From: Cinclus cinclus
Lineage: Eukaryota > Chordata > Aves > Passeriformes > Cinclidae
DNA length: 64,000 nt
Direction of reading: 5' to 3'
NCBI RefSeq assembly: GCF_963662255.1
Contig: NC_085048.1
Location: 102,716,229 to 102,780,228, forward strand
Shown here: in pieces, positions 42,701 through 57,029 of the stretch
Layout: every line of letters begins with the position of its first letter
Position numbering within the stretch: position 1 is the stretch's first letter
Made by a program: the position numbers and the translations under genes
The notes under the pieces: generated by a model
What the model saw: only the letters and a program-made list of their open reading frames with translations
Databases searched by the model: none
Told to the model about the DNA's origin: nothing

Positions 42701-45700
42701 TAATAGAAAACAGCCGCTTGGGTTTAATTTCAACTTTTAATTTGCACGGGTGAGTGATTGGCCCAGAAAATATTTTATATTTGTAGCGAAGAGATAATCT
42801 ACAGAAATAGTAAATTTTGCAGAATTTGCTATGGACTTCCGTGCTCTTCCCTTTTTGTGGGCTATGGGATTGGAGAGGGGCAGAAGAGACTCTAAATTCA
42901 TGGGTTGCAGAGGAGCACCTAGAGGTGCAACCTTTAAGCTTTTCCAGGCATTTCTGTCAACTCTGATCATTCAAAGCTATGCCTTTAACAAAGGAAGTGA
43001 GCAAAGCCAAACTCAAGAGACTGTGCATGTGTGGGGCACTGTTTAAATTCCTGTTTTCTAAACTGAATTAGCACCAATTCTAACACTATAAATGACTTTG
43101 ACCTGTAGTGTAAAAAATGGAAGTGAACATCATGTGTCATGCACAAAGCTTCCTGATATGTGTTTGCTTTCTGTTAAGTCAGTTTTTGGATGCCCAAGTT
43201 AAAATGATCTGTAGTCTAGAAGACATTCCAAAAATCCTGTTTGAGGGCTGAGCACTGCTCAGGGTTCCTCTCTGTTGTCACCCTGAGCGGCTGTGCAGAT
43301 CTTTGTAGGCTGTGAAGAGCCAAAGCTCTAATTTTAAATGCTTATGATGGGAATTATGGTACATACCAAGGAATACAAGGAGGTCTGAAGCGACTCAAGG
43401 CCCTGAATTCCTTGAGAGACTGAAGGGCAAAGCATGATTGATCTGAGGTGTGTGTTGGGCGATGGCACAAAAATCAGTGAATTTGTAGCTCTTTAAATCC
43501 CAAATGGAAATGCTACTTGTGATTGTTTACCTGTGGATGCAACATTTTGAATTAGCTGTGTAGTGGTTACTTGTGCTTTTTTAAAACTTAGTGTGTTAAT
43601 TTTAAGAGGCATTTCCAAGTAAGAGAAACAAAAGCAAGACAGTGATTCCTAGAGCCTCTCTAACAAAGAGCAAAGCTCTGGGTGCCTTGAAGCTGCTGCA
43701 AGTGCCAAGCAGAAAGGTCCAGATAGTGGAGGAAGACAGGAGAGGTCTGCCTGACCACAACTTGTCCATCATTAAAGCATCTGGGCCACTGGATCCTTTT
43801 TATCTTTGCTCTCTGAGAAACTCCAGGAAAAAGCCTTTGAAATCTTGTTCAAAGTTGTATGTTGATGAAGCTTGAACTTGTAGCAGTGCTGAGTGTGGTG
43901 GATGGTGCACTTGAAATAAAGCAGCAGCCTTGCAGCTCAGAGTCCTGTGGATCATGACTGTTCCCCTTTGGCATGATGCTTTGCATTTTTCTCCTCAATT
44001 TCAAAGCAAAACTATAAATAGGAGTTGGGAACTGTGTGGATGTGGTGATTGATGTGGGTGGGGTTTTTTTTTTTGCTATTTTCACCCACTTGCCTTGTAA
44101 AGGAGGTCTAAGCTTAAATTAAGAGCTGATGATGGAGCAGTTAGTCAACCCATGTCATGTCCTTGATCCATTTCCAGTGTGTCTGGCTCCATCCTCTTGC
44201 TGTGACAAATGCCACTGGTGCTTCACCTGGGCTGGGTCAAGCCCTTTGTATGGAGGCTTTGAATTTTACCATGAATGCAACTACTTATTTCCTCAAAATG
44301 AATCCCTAAATGCTTGTGTTATTTTTTTTTTTTTGCCTTGGGAAAATGTCTGTATTATTTTTGGGGGTATATAGTAAGAACTACACCTTGATGTAGGTCC
44401 TCTTGATGAGAGGTGATATGACGCATAAAATGAAGGCTGAAAACAGCAATAAAATGTTTGAGGCTGATAAAAATGATTTATAGTCAGGACCCAGTTATAA
44501 ATCCCATCAGCACTTAGTATAGCTATACTTACACATTGCTACCTTGTTGAAAGAGAAGTTAGTAAAGAATTCGGAGTGTGATGCTTAATTCATGTAGTTA
44601 CCTGCACAAGTTGCAACTGGCTTGAAAAATGCCAGTGTTAGTAAAAGTAGGAGAGGAGTGGTAATTGTTTATATTAATAGGGGTATCTGCTTTTTAAAAC
44701 TATAGTCAACCCGGTTTTGGGGTCTGAAATTTGCAGAACATATAAAATTTTTATAGGGGAATAGCAGCTGCTCCCAGTAACACGTATTTGCTCCACAGCT
44801 GGTAACAGTTCAGTGGTTCAGCTGCAACCTTTGATTTACTTTACTATGTCATAACTTCATACTGTGTGTTTGGCCTTGATCTTGTGTTCAGGTGGTGTTG
44901 TCAGAGCATCCCAAACCTGATTGTTATAAGCTGTTTGTAAGTTTTTGTGTGGTGGGTGGAAAGAGCACCTGAAGGAAATCAGGAGTTTATCAGCAGTGCT
45001 CCCTGATTTTTAGCTCTGTTGTTGGAATGATCTTTATCAACTATTCCCAGGACAGGTGAAACTCTATCCTTCTGGCTTCAGAGGTTGCAACACAGTTCTG
45101 AAAAAATAGGGTTTTTTAAGTGGTTTTTAAAGTTGTTACTGGTGTTATCAGGATGTTAAAACTGATTGTGTGTACAGGCAAATAGAAACACAAAACCAGG
45201 GCAGCAATATCCAGAGTATCATTAACTGTGGGCTCTTTGCTGAATTTTCTCTGTGACTTTTTTTTTTCCTTTAGGATTGTACCTCTTTTCCAATTCCAAG
45301 CAAATATTGAGTAGTTTCTACTTGTGAAATGCTCAAGCAGATGTAATTCTGCCCCTGCCATGAGCAGCAAAAAAAAAAAAACCTCTCACCTGCAAGTCTT
45401 ATATTTTTTTCCTGACCCTCATGCCTTTGCGAGCAGTGGCAGATGGCTGGGCTTGCACAGCAATTTCTGCTAGAATAGGGGTACAGTGCGAGATGCTGAT
45501 GGGCACCAGCAAATTCACGATCTTTAAGATGACTGTGGAAAAAAAAAAACAAACAAAAAAAACCCAAGAAAATCTTCTCTTTACTTGCCATGCCACAAAA
45601 TTTTGAGGCCCGGGCTGAATTTTTTAACCTTGGGAAGAATTTGAAGCCTCTGAGGTTTGTGAGCCTCTGGCCCTGAGTGGTTGAGCTGGAATAAAACCTA

Positions 45701-48700
45701 ATTTCTTGGCTGACTCTACAAGGTTTGGGGCTTGTTGGCTTCTGCATTGGGATCCCTGGCCAGGGCTGGCCCTGAACACCAATGGCCTCGGTTGTGTGGA
45801 ACAGGGAATATGCTTTTGAGGATTGCAGCAAGATACTGCTGAGGGTGCTTTTGCAGGAATTTGGGGTCTGTTCAGTGCCTGCCTTTAACTGGGCGGGAGT
45901 TCATGGATGCTTCCTGAAGGGGCTTTTCCTTCTGTAAACTGCCCATGGCACCTGCTAGGCTGACCCTTGGAGCTTGGCATGGCTGTACCGCAATCCCTGA
46001 ATTCCTGAGGGGAGCCTGCCTGTGGCCAGCTTGAGCTGGTTTTGCCTAGGACAGAGTGGGCTTAACACTGAGCGAATGTCAGAGTAAAGCCTTGCACAGA
46101 TTTATTCTCATCCAGGAAAATGTGTGACTCTTGGCTACAAATTTGGGAGCACAAATGTTTGAGGGAAGGAAAATGAAGGATTAGTGCACACTAATATCAT
46201 AACTGTGCCTCCAAATGGAGTTAATTATGGATGTGCTTCCTCAGCCCTCCTGCTCCCCACAGGTTTTCCCTGACTAAATGAATTGTGAATCCTGTTCCTG
46301 TTGTCCAAGTTAAGTGGAGTGAAACCTGTCCTGAATAATACTGGGGGGGAAGTTTCAGTTGTAATGTTTTTATGATGAGCTTTAACATTTAACATCATTA
46401 AACTCAGTTATCACAATTAAGTTTGCTCTAGAGTTTTTCTTGGTGTTTTTCTTGGATGTTTTATTTGGTTGATTTACTTCAGTTCCTGAATATATGGAGT
46501 TTTAATGTTCCTGGTTTTGTCAACCTTCTAAAAAAGTTCAGCTTTGAAAAAATTGTTTTCTGAGAGCTTCCCAAATCAGAGAAATGGCACTCCTGATTTC
46601 ATCATGAAGTCTGGATTTGTGAGTGAATAAACTAATGAACTGTATAGTTATAGCACAGATTGAGGTGCAGAGGTTTTGCAAACCAGTCTTCCCCAGCTGT
46701 AAAGCCAGTGCTTTCTTCCTGCTGTTTCAGAGACTCTTTTCATGTAGGAATTGATTACATTTGCAAAATTTTCTTGTAAAAATCTTTTCCCTTGTAAATA
46801 GATTCTTTCCACACATCCAATGCTGATTCAGTTAGAAAGGCGTTTGGATTTAGAGGAAAGTTTTCCCCTTGTTCTAGGCAGAGCCTTTCTCATAAGTCCC
46901 AGACTGGATCTGGTAGGCAAAATCTGTGTACGCCTATTGCCATTGTCATGATTCCTGCTCTCCAACCCTTGTTGTCTCTGGATTGTGGCACACAGATGGT
47001 GTTCAAGTTTTATTTGAATATCTGACTGCATTGGAAATGAGGCAGAATGAATTCAGCCATCACTAATTGTAGCAATGCCAAACCCTCAGGAAGTTTCTTT
47101 CCTCTCTTGCCTTTCCATGGTCTTCTTTCCAATTCTGTTACACAACCATTTCTTTTGAGTGGTTTAAACAATGGTTTTGGAGGTGCATCTGCAAAATTTT
47201 CTGTGTGAGCTGAATCAGGTGGTTCCTGTGCATACAAGTGTCTCTTCAGGTCTGTCCATCTCGGTGTGTACAGAAATTGGATGTAATGCTGGAAAAAAGA
47301 AATCGCCATAGAGTCGCTGTTCTAACAAGATAAATGCAGCATTTAATTGCATTTATAATTTGAACCCAGCTAGTTGTATATTAGTAATTGTTTTCCTCAT
47401 GGCAACAACCACAGGCCTTGAGCTTTGTTTGATCTAATTTTTGGAAAAATTATTTAGCAATCACTGCTAATAGCTGGCTGGTACTTGCACAGCATCCAAG
47501 TTCAACTGTACATTTGCCTTTCACAGGACAAACTTGCAAACATGATCTGGCACCCAAACAGGCCTGTGCTAGACTAAAATTATTCATGTGTAGTTGGATA
47601 AGTAAACAAATAAGGAATTTTGAGACTTTCAAGATTATTTAATATTTTTAATTTGGTATCTGCCTTTTTTAGCTTGGAACCACTCAGAATGGCCTTGACA
47701 CCAAGCTTTTAGGCTTCAAACAGCATTTATTTGTTTCTAGGTTTGGTATTTGTGATTAATTAATGGATTTCATGAGCTCAGAACAGTCTTAAGAGGGGGA
47801 AACTGTTCTCCAGCATGGTGGATATATCCATGTGAATAGATCCTGTACACTTTTCTGTCAGGTTGGTGCCCCTGAAGTGTTGATCTCTATGGCACTCATG
47901 GGTCTGTCCTGCTCTTGAGCAAAATGTCATTCCCTTGATGTCTCAAAGTAACATACAAGGTGTGTGAGCCCTTAAATGGGAGCAAGTAGCCTTGCAAGGG
48001 TGGCATGAGGTGAAAAGAGGAAGTGGCAGTGCAGGGGCTGTGTCTGTTCCTGAGCTGCAGAGCATAGCAAATTCTCCAAGTATCAGACGTGTAAGTTGAA
48101 ATTGCCTTGAGGCAGCTTTATCTTATAGGGGAGGAATTGGCATGGTGCATAAACCAAGCAGAAATGGGCCTTGGAAGCTGGGGAGCACAAGTTGTTCTGA
48201 ACACTTTATCACTCGTCCGGCTCACGCTAGCTGCACTGCTGACCTGGGCAATGTCTCCTGGTTTGGTCTTGGCCTGCTAGCCCCCTCAACCCAGGCCATC
48301 CTGTGCTTCATTCCAGCCTGAGCCAGCTTTCCAGGAAATTCCTCCTTGCTGCCTGGGATTTGCAGTGCTAGTGAGTGCTGCAAAACCACTGTGGGGTGGT
48401 GCAAGAGGTGGCTGAAGCAGCCTTACAGTTGCAGAAGGGAAGAAAACAGTGTCATGGAAATAATGCTTTCCAAATCTAGGCTATTCCCTGCATTTTCTGG
48501 GGATGGAGTGGGTACCACCTCTGTGTTTAAATCCACTTGGGCAGTTTGGTGCCTCAGAACTTATTTCTGCTCTGTGATTGCTCTTTGTTGGGACAGTGTG
48601 GAGGGGTTATTGGGGCAGAATTAAAAGGTTTTCTTTGTTGTTCTTCTGCATGGTTTTCTTGGCACTGGGAAAACCTGTAGCTCTTGCAAAACATTTAGCA

Positions 48701-49072
48701 TCCCTGAGTTTAAACACTATCATAACATCAGACCTCACTGGATTTTGGCTTGAGGGTTGCATCCGGAAGTATTAAAATGCTTGTGTTAGACAGGAATGTT
48801 ACCCTCAATATAAATTTCCATATAAAACCCTCAACTTGTCATTCTTCCATATATTCCCCCCATTTGTCTCACCCTGATTTCTTTTTATTGCTGTTTCTGC
48901 TTGGCAAATGCTTCCATGGTCCTAACTGCATGTCAGCCTTTGAGGGAGCTCCTACAGGGCAATGAGGCTTTAAAAATTAACAAAAATTAATATTTTTAGG
49001 CTTCCCATGTGCTCTTGTAGGCTTGTCAGTGCCTGGTGAAGGCAATAGGTAAGCAATGGGTTGAGGGTGACT

Positions 49073-49084
49073 GGGGGGGGGGGG
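49073..49084 (+). repeat. G12 homopolymer
   Basis: Twelve consecutive G followed by AA and then CCCCCC, so a short G/C hairpin or slipped structure is possible. Confidence 0.95.
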
Positions 49085-51920
49085 AACCCCCCAAACTTTT
49101 CCGAGTGCCTGGGTGGGCACAGCTGTGGGTTTTCCCTGTGGGATGGGGCTCCCTGGCCCTTTCCCTGTGCTCTCCTGGTGCTGCTGTGCTGGATGGGATA
49201 GCGTTGCCACCTCTAAAGCCTCCTGAGCTCTGTACTGGCAAAGGGCTGTGTGGTTGTTGGCTCCAGCCCTGGTGCTGCAGGGCATGGTTTCAACCATGTC
49301 TATGGAGACCAATTTTCAACATGAAAACAAACCAGTGTAAGTGGAATTTATATTACCTTTTAAAAAAATAAGTCAACAGAGTTGAGGGCTCTGCTTCGAG
49401 GAAGCCTCTTAGGTTTTTTTCAGGGAATTACTACAAATATTTAACATCCTTTTGGAGACTCCAGGCAACCTCAGGAAACTTCTGCTGAGGACATCTGTTG
49501 AAATAGCCAGGTTAAATAGCTGATCAGAGGGAGTTTAGGGCCTATGATGTGAGGCAGCAACCCCTCATCACCTAATACCTTCTACTGCTTGAAAGCACTG
49601 TCTAATTCTCAAGGCTAGGCTGATTGTTCTAAATTTCTAGGAAGTATTTCCCCCCCTAAAGCAAAGTATTTTAATTTTGGGTGACGGTGGTCAGGAGCAA
49701 TCAGACCAAAAGCCTTGATCCCAAGTGTCTGAGTGTGTGCAAATTCAGAGGTAAATAAATATTCTGCTTTGCAGAGCTGCAAGATATCCCTGCAGCAGTA
49801 TAACAGCAGTGGAAGGGTTAAATTCAACGCAGAACATGTTGTGGTGGATGATGTGTAGTGATGCTGGCCAAAGCCCATTGAAGAGGCAGAATAAAGAAGG
49901 GCTGGGGGTGTTCTACCCTTCTCCAAAATGTGCTTGAACACTCAATGCTCAAATTCAAAATAGTCTTGTAAATTCAGTAATAGAGGCTAAAAAACCGGAA
50001 TCTGGACCCTTAATGAGTTTGTTTTATTTTTTTTCCTGATCTGGTTAATGCTTATCCCAGGCTGGGGAAGAGAAGCATACCAAGCTACTGAACTTAACAT
50101 TTGCAAATAGCCTGGTTTAGGGATTTTGGCCTAGGTACAAGCATCAAATTCTGACAAGATAAATAGTGATTTAAGTGCTTTCTTTTGTGCCAACAAGCTA
50201 CCAGCTTAGAGATGTGTTTCTATTGCCTGGGTACCTGCAGGCAGGTGGATTTGGGTGGGATGTTGGGACTGACTTGATCCTCATTTCTTTATGTATCATA
50301 TACCTGTAGTAGGTATGGGTGAGTAATCCTGCAGAAGAGCTTTATCTGCATCTCTCATTGCTGTGATGTGAGTGTGATGCCTCTCCAGCTTTTCTTTACA
50401 CTCTATGCAAACAGCCTTTGTGCAAAGCACAAAGTGAAGTTTCACAGCAATGTCACTGTGACCTGTTAAGTTTTGTCACCTTGGAGAATGTGGGTAATGA
50501 ATTTTTAAAACAAGTAAGGAAATGTATTCTTGCAAAATCACTGGATAGCTTTCAGCCTGGTATGGTTGATTGTCCATGAAATTCCAGTGCTTTATTGACA
50601 ATACTCACTGTACAATTCAGATCTTTCCTCCTTAGCATACCAGAGCAGAGGCAGAAGTCTCCTGACCCCATTAAAGTTTCATGTTACTATTTTGATCCTC
50701 GTAATTTGGTTTTTAGTACAAAATCTCAGGCCTTGTGGGGAGCTCTTGGTTCATGTTCCTCTGCCTACCTACCTCTGCCAGCTGGTAGAGTTCTCCTGAA
50801 ACAAAACAGCCCTACTGATGTATTATGGGGCAGTCTCTGGACTGACCCTGGGTTGCAAAATTGTCTGAAACCAGGCTTATTTTGGGGAGAGAAAGCAGCA
50901 AATGCAAGTCTTTGTTTTAACCACTCCAAGGATCAGTTCATGCCTAATTAGTGCATGCAGAAACAGCTTTCCTGGAAATGCCACTTTCTGCAGTGCTCTG
51001 GTTCCTGCTACCTTCCTTCATGTGGTGCCTTTAAACTGGGCAGAAGTGAAATCTTTCTCCCTAGAAGGTGACTTTTTTTGCAAACATTTGCTGCTGGCTG
51101 AGTTGGCGTTGATGCAGTTGTGGCCAATGCTGAGCTGGGTGTGATATTTGGGCACCAAACCCAGTGCTGGCAGCAGCTACGCAAAAACCCCAGTAATGGA
51201 GGCAGCACCAACATGCTCTGTGCAGGCTGCTCCCTTCTTTTGGTGGCATTTCCAGATTTTGGGCATTTGGCATAATAAGAGCTGGTGCTGACCGCATAGC
51301 TCCTGGCAAGGATGTGCATGAGATCTGGAGCTGCCGGTGGCAAACTGGAAATGCTTCCCCTCTGCCTGCAGGTACCAGGGGAACAGCTCCTGTCCAGGAC
51401 AGCCACGTATTTAATGGCTCTTGGGAGGCTTTGCTGTGAATGTGTGCAGCTAAATCTCAGCCTGCTCTGGGCTTTAACATTCCCAGCATGCTGCTGGAAG
51501 AGGGTGACAGGACTCGAGCTCCAAGCTGTGTTTATGCTGTAGTGCATTTGCTCAAGTGTGCAAAGGTTCAGCTTTTTTCCCTGCTCTGATCCCCAGTTGT
51601 TCCTGATGCTCTGTGGAGTTTAGCTCTGGTTTAGCTCTGTGGAGCTGTCGTATCTTCTTTGCATGGTCTGCCATAATCCTGATGCTCTCCTGGGAAGTGG
51701 TGGTCAGTCCAGAGACCTTTGCTGTTCACATAACGCTGGGATCGCTTCCTGTATGTGCATTGCTTTGCATTTATCCCCTCTTGTTTTATTTGGCATTTCC
51801 TGCTCAATATTCAGAGTGCTGTAAGGGCTCTGTTTTCCAGAGGATGCTCATCTTTACCTGAACAACTGGATATCATTAGCAAAATGTTCTGTTCCCCTTC
51901 TTTTATCCACTTCTTACTCT

Positions 51921-51945
51921 GGGTGGGGCGGGGGGGGGAGGGGGG
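51921..51945 (+). repeat. G-rich tract, quadruplex-prone
   Basis: GGGTGGGGCGGGGGGGGAGG followed by GGG. At least four G runs of three or more with one-base loops, matching the canonical quadruplex pattern. Confidence 0.9.
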
Positions 51946-52763
51946 TCCTTTGATGCGTTGCCTGTAAGAGCAGCTCTGGCCTGGTGCTGTTGTGCCTAAT
52001 TCCTCCTCCAGGCATGCAACAGAGTTTCACTTCATTTTCTATGCCATGACATCATTTTTTGCTTGTGCCCCCGATGTATATATCCCCTCCCCCTTGAACA
52101 ACATCAGCCTTCTGGGATGTTGCTCTTGATGTGATTGGAAGAGTTTTGATTTGCCAGTGCAGGCATTTGCAAGCTGCTCCTTTGGCCTGCCATGTTTGTT
52201 TTTAGCCATGTCCTTCCAGACCTCAGGAACATTTCCTTTTGCCTTGTTCATATACAGCCTCAGCTTCTCAGAGAATGACTTATTGATTTTAATAATGCTT
52301 TTTACCCTGTTGTTTTGGTATGTTGGCTTCTCCTCTGCAGCCCTTGCTCTGGCTTCCAAAATTTGTTTGTTTTCCTAGTTTCCATGCCGCCTGCAGGAAT
52401 TTTGCTCTTTTGACTTCCCACTTGGGTGTTTGTTGTATATATTCTGTATAGGAAACATTCCTGTATGTTGCACAGAGATATTCCAGAAACATTCCAGTGG
52501 AAGAAGAAAATGTGACCCTCCAGAGGAGGTGGTCACAGGTTCAGATGTTTCTGGAGTGGCACTGGTAAGATTTAAACCTTGAGGTGCCTGTGTGACTTCC
52601 ATGGCTGTGGCTTCATAGTTTAACAGCATCAATATGTTGCTTTTGTCAACCTAGCTAGCAGGCTGCTCTATTTGAAAGCCCTTTGGTGTGCTTGTTCAGT
52701 TGTATGGATGGGGATGGGCCGTGTCTTTGCTTTGGGAGTTTCTGTGGACTTGCAGAAACTTTA

Positions 52764-52802
52764 GGGGGTGTCTTATGGGTTGGGGGGGTAGGGGTGGGGA
52801 AG
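52764..52802 (+). repeat. G-rich tract, quadruplex-prone
   Basis: Five G runs (5, 3, 7, 4, 4) with loops of 1-8 nt, fitting a quadruplex-forming pattern in the PNPT1-EFEMP1 intergenic region. Confidence 0.85.
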
Positions 52803-55800
52803 GACTGTTTTATTACAACAGTGCAATGAATTGCAGCAGAGTGTGTTTGCAGGGCAGGAGCTGCTGGAGTGCTTAGCTGAGAGCTGCACCTCTTGAATGT
52901 TTATCCTGTTTGAATGTCTATGTACTGTGTGTTTATGTAGAAATTGCAAAAATATTAACATTAAAAATATTAATTATCCAGATGCATTTATGTAAGGGAG
53001 GGAGCAGGGATGCAGAGTGCTGATGTTGCTTCTGGGATTCTGGATCAGAAAGCAAAATATTTTCTCATGAGCAAGCATGTGACTGACAGAGTGAATGTCT
53101 TTGCAAACAAAACCTGGAACTCACCTGATTTCAGTGTTTTGGTCTGCAGGAAGAATTGCTGGGTGTCTTGGTCCCTCATCCAGTATCAAGGTGATTGCTG
53201 AGATAGCAGAGAATAAATCAGGGTGTGCCTTCACTGCTACCTTGTAGTATTTCTGTGACATTGTGTTTTTCTCTGCTGAGCAAATACACACAGGAAGTGT
53301 GAGGCTTTAAAAAGTTAACTTTGAGGTCAGTCACTTAAAAGTTACTTGTTTGATGCACATAATATCAACATAAAGCAGGATTTTTGTCTTTTCCTATGCA
53401 AACACTACAAAAGCTGTTGTACTGCCCTTCAAATTTGCTTTGGCAACTCTAACCCAACCCTGTTTTATTAAACAGCTCTCTTTCCTCCTAATATATACAG
53501 AAATGTTTGCTGTATAAACATCTTAACTAGACATCTGCTTTTCCCCAGATATAAAGCACAGTTAACTTTTTGCCCTATTCACTGAGGCTGATCACTTTTT
53601 TCCTGCTGGCCATATGGAAAGAAACTGGGTTTTGCAGCAGATGCAGCCCAGTTCAGTTTTGCATGATGCAGGTGTTCCCCCAGCTGGGAAGTGTGGAATT
53701 GTGCCATTTTGCTGAGATGATGGGGAGGTTTAGATATGTGAGGGCGTTAAAAATAATTCTCCATGTTAACAGTGGGCTTTGTCCCTGGTGGGCTCCATAT
53801 GCTCAACAGCTGACTGAGGCAGCAGCTGTTCTATATTTTATTAGGAGACTTGTAAAGTTAGAAACACAGATGATCATTCAAAACACAAGCAACTCTTTGC
53901 AGTCATGGAAACAGGATTCAACAACAAACTTGCATTTGTGAGCCTTCCAAGCAAAATAATCCCACTGCACTGTGTTCAGGTGGTCCTGGGGAAGTGAATG
54001 AACTTGTATTTTGATTTCTGTAAGTTCTGTTTACTCACTCCCATTTCCTCCCCTCTTTTCTCCCTGTTTTCTGTTTCTGAGAAGATACTAAACTTTGCAT
54101 GTGATCCTGCTTTAGATTCTTCTCCGACACTGACAGATTTATGAGAATCCTTCCTGGAGTATGGTCTTGGTAATGGTCACGGCAGTGGGATACAGAGGAG
54201 GCTGAGCAAACACTCTGCTCTCATATAGTTTCTTGGGATTTCAGCGTCCCTCATAATCCATGTTAGCTGCGCTTCCATACAATTTGTAGGGAACAGGTGA
54301 AGCTCTGCTTGCCTGGAGAATTGGAGAACCTATAGGTCTCCCTCCTCAAAACGTGCTGGCTTTTTTTTTTTGTGTACAAAAGCTCTCCTTGTTCAGGCTC
54401 TGAACCATCTTCTCATTCTGACTGTGGGTTCCTTTCAGGCTCAGTCATGTACCCCACCCCTACCCAAAACAAAATCAAACACTCCCTGCCAGTTTCTGCT
54501 GGCTCTGCTCCTGTTTTGGTTTGGAGGGGCTGCTGTTATTCCAGCTCCTGGCTTTCATGGAAGCACTGCCCACACCCAGTGTCTGCCTCCAGGCTCAGCC
54601 AGCCCGCAGAATAGTGACAAGTGACTGGATCTGTGCTCTTGAGCTGTGTGACAACCTCTGACTCGCCCAGTTTGGGCTCCCAGTGGTCTGCTGGACACCT
54701 GGATATCGCAAACAAACAGGGAGCAGGGTAGCAGGACAGCTGTGTGTAAATAAAATGGATTGAGCCAGGTGTCTGTGCAGGCTGAGGATGACTTGGGCAT
54801 GTGTGTGAAGTCCAACTACTGCTACTGACATTTGAGAGATGTATAAACATTTTTATATACGATGATCAATTTTGGGTTGCTGTCAGATGAGTAGAGATTT
54901 AAAAGGAAGGCTTAAAAGGGCTATGGGTGAAACTGATATAAAAACTGGTAGAGTAAATCCTTGGGGCAGAGCCTGTCAGCTTGGGGACTTCAGGGATGGT
55001 TTATGGTTCCTTAATTTGCTCCAGGGATCAGCCTGGTGCCCTTCAAGTCTGGGATCTTAAGGAGGCGAAGCCACTTGAGCTTCCTCTGGGCACCTCTCAA
55101 CAAAGAACTTTTTGAACTCCATTTTAAACTTAAAAGCACCAAAACTGATTTTCTTGGAGTGGGCAATGCTGAATTGTGCAATTTGGAAGTTAAAAGTTGG
55201 TGTAAAAGGACAGTGCTGATGTTGGGGGTGGAGGGGCGTGCCTGAGCAGCAGCACAGCTTGTTTGTAAGGACAGCCTGCACTGAGAGAAGTTAATTAAAG
55301 GATGTGTAGAGTTGAGCATGTGCTGTTTGCCACGGGAATTGAATGAAGGAGCAGGAGGTGGAGGCATCTTAGTCTGTGCTTGTGTGGAATGAGGAGTGGC
55401 CTTTCACACCAAGTGGATGAATGGGGAGGAAGGAGATCCCTACAAACCAAACTCTGTAGCAGGGACTTTTCACCATGGCAGTTAAATCCCACTATGAAGC
55501 AACTGGATTTGTCCTGATGATCTGGGGATGCTGGGGGTCTCACCCCATAGCTGTGGCCCCCAGGCAAAAAGAACATGACCTACCACCAGCATGGTTTTCT
55601 GGCCTGTGCTGCAGCCACGTGCTCCAAGCCTTTTGGCAGTTGCAGTGTTTGTTTAAAGCCACAAATGACTTCCTGAAGGAACGATCATTGGATAACAGGG
55701 TCCTGCTTTACAGTCTGCCCAAGCACAGGGGATGTGTTGCCTTCAACCACGGTGGTTGTGGCCTGTTCTCAGTTTTGGTCTGGAGTGAACTTTTGCTGTC

Positions 55801-55984
55801 AATGAAACTAAATCTCAGTAGGCCGCAGGCTTGTTCTTCTACAAAGGGATTGTGTTTTTAGTCTTCCAAGGACTCATCCTGTATGGGCTGAGATCTGGAT
55901 CCCTCTGGCTGTTCAGACTTTGCCAACTCCCACAGTACATGACAATAACAGCAGCAGTAAAAAAATTACTTCAAAATAGGCCAA

Positions 55985-57029
55985 ATACTGTATGGGAAGA
56001 GATCTTTATTAAAAATTTTGTACATCAAAGGATTACCTACTGCATTTTAAACAAGAAGTAGGATTTTACATATTACAAAAGATGTTATTAGTTTTTGAAT
56101 TAGAAATAAATTTTATGAACGCTGTACATGATACATCTGAGTTGTAAGAGCAAGAACAGGACCGAGTGCTTGAAAATGATATAACTTAATAAGAAAATGC
56201 ACTCAATTCTTAGTATACAATATAATTTTTCTGGAAAAATAGTACGCTAACTTCAGTCTGAAAATACTGCATTCCTCTGAGCAGTAACAACCAACAGTGT
56301 TCTCATGGACATTTGCAGCCTGTCTGGTGATTTCCTATTTGGAGTTTTTCGCTATTGGAGACATTTTCTTCCTATGGCCTATTTTTCTTGGAGAGAGCAT
56401 AATGTTATTCTGTGGTATGGTTAACACAATCTGCATACAAAAACCTGATGCAAAGCATTGCTTACAGTGTCACTTTACCTCCAACCCAGCTTAGAAAAAC
56501 CAACTGTGATAGCACATAAATGTCTACAGAAATAGATTTTTATTTACTGTTACATTTTGTTACAAAGTAGTTAAAAATAAGAAGTATATTTTAGCTTATC
56601 AGATAACCATTACTTTGCATATCATTTGTACTATGTAATTTGAGATTCAGTGTAGCTGCATTAGAATTTAAAATAAAAACAAAACAGAGGATCTTTGAAA
56701 TTGCATGACCTATTTGAGTAGGAAGGGTGTGTAAAGTTTTACCGGATAGTATGAACATACAGTTCTCATATAAAAGCATAATATGTATCTAGTCCAAGGA
56801 AGGTAATAAAAAAGATTTAAATCTTTATACAGAAAGTGACAATGCCCATGTTATACTATGGAACACATCTACTAATTTGGAATTACAGGTGTAATGTGTG
56901 AATAAGAGATATCAACTTACTAAACAAATTCTTTTCAAAAAAGAGAGCGAAATCTATAAATAAAATAGTGCTTTCTTTCAGCTACTATTCTTTGGCTGCT
57001 GCGAGTGCCAGCAGAGGTTACTGCAGACA
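55985..57029 (-). other. EFEMP1: EFEMP1 3' UTR (about 1.05 kb)
   Basis: AT-rich sequence between the EFEMP1 stop and the AATAAA at 56010-56005. The length is similar to the roughly 1-kb mammalian EFEMP1 3' UTR as recalled. No other gene is seen here. Confidence 0.7.
56005..56010 (-). terminator. EFEMP1: EFEMP1 polyadenylation signal
   Basis: AATAAA on minus (TTTATT on plus), about 1.02 kb past the stop. Cleavage would be expected at about 55975-55995. Another AATAAA-type hexamer near 56531 could give a shorter transcript. Confidence 0.65.

Larger units (their letters stand above)
37801..55984. other. Intergenic stretch between PNPT1 and EFEMP1 (18 kb), no gene recognised
   Basis: No open frame here matches a protein I recognise, and the short frames lack paired splice context. 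It contains a 31-A run at 38195-38225, a (CA)n at 39734-39750, and G-rich tracts at 49073-49084, 51921-51945 and 52764-52802. Base composition is ordinary. Conserved enhancers could be present but cannot be seen without alignment. Confidence 0.7.

Noticed and set aside
45271..45831. 186-residue frame on minus in the intergenic gap
   Set aside because: No recognisable domain or splice partners, and A/T homopolymers translate to FFFF/KK runs; judged chance.
51008..51547. 179-residue frame on minus in the intergenic gap
   Set aside because: No recognisable family, low-complexity Ser/Ala/Pro content and no neighbouring exon; judged chance.
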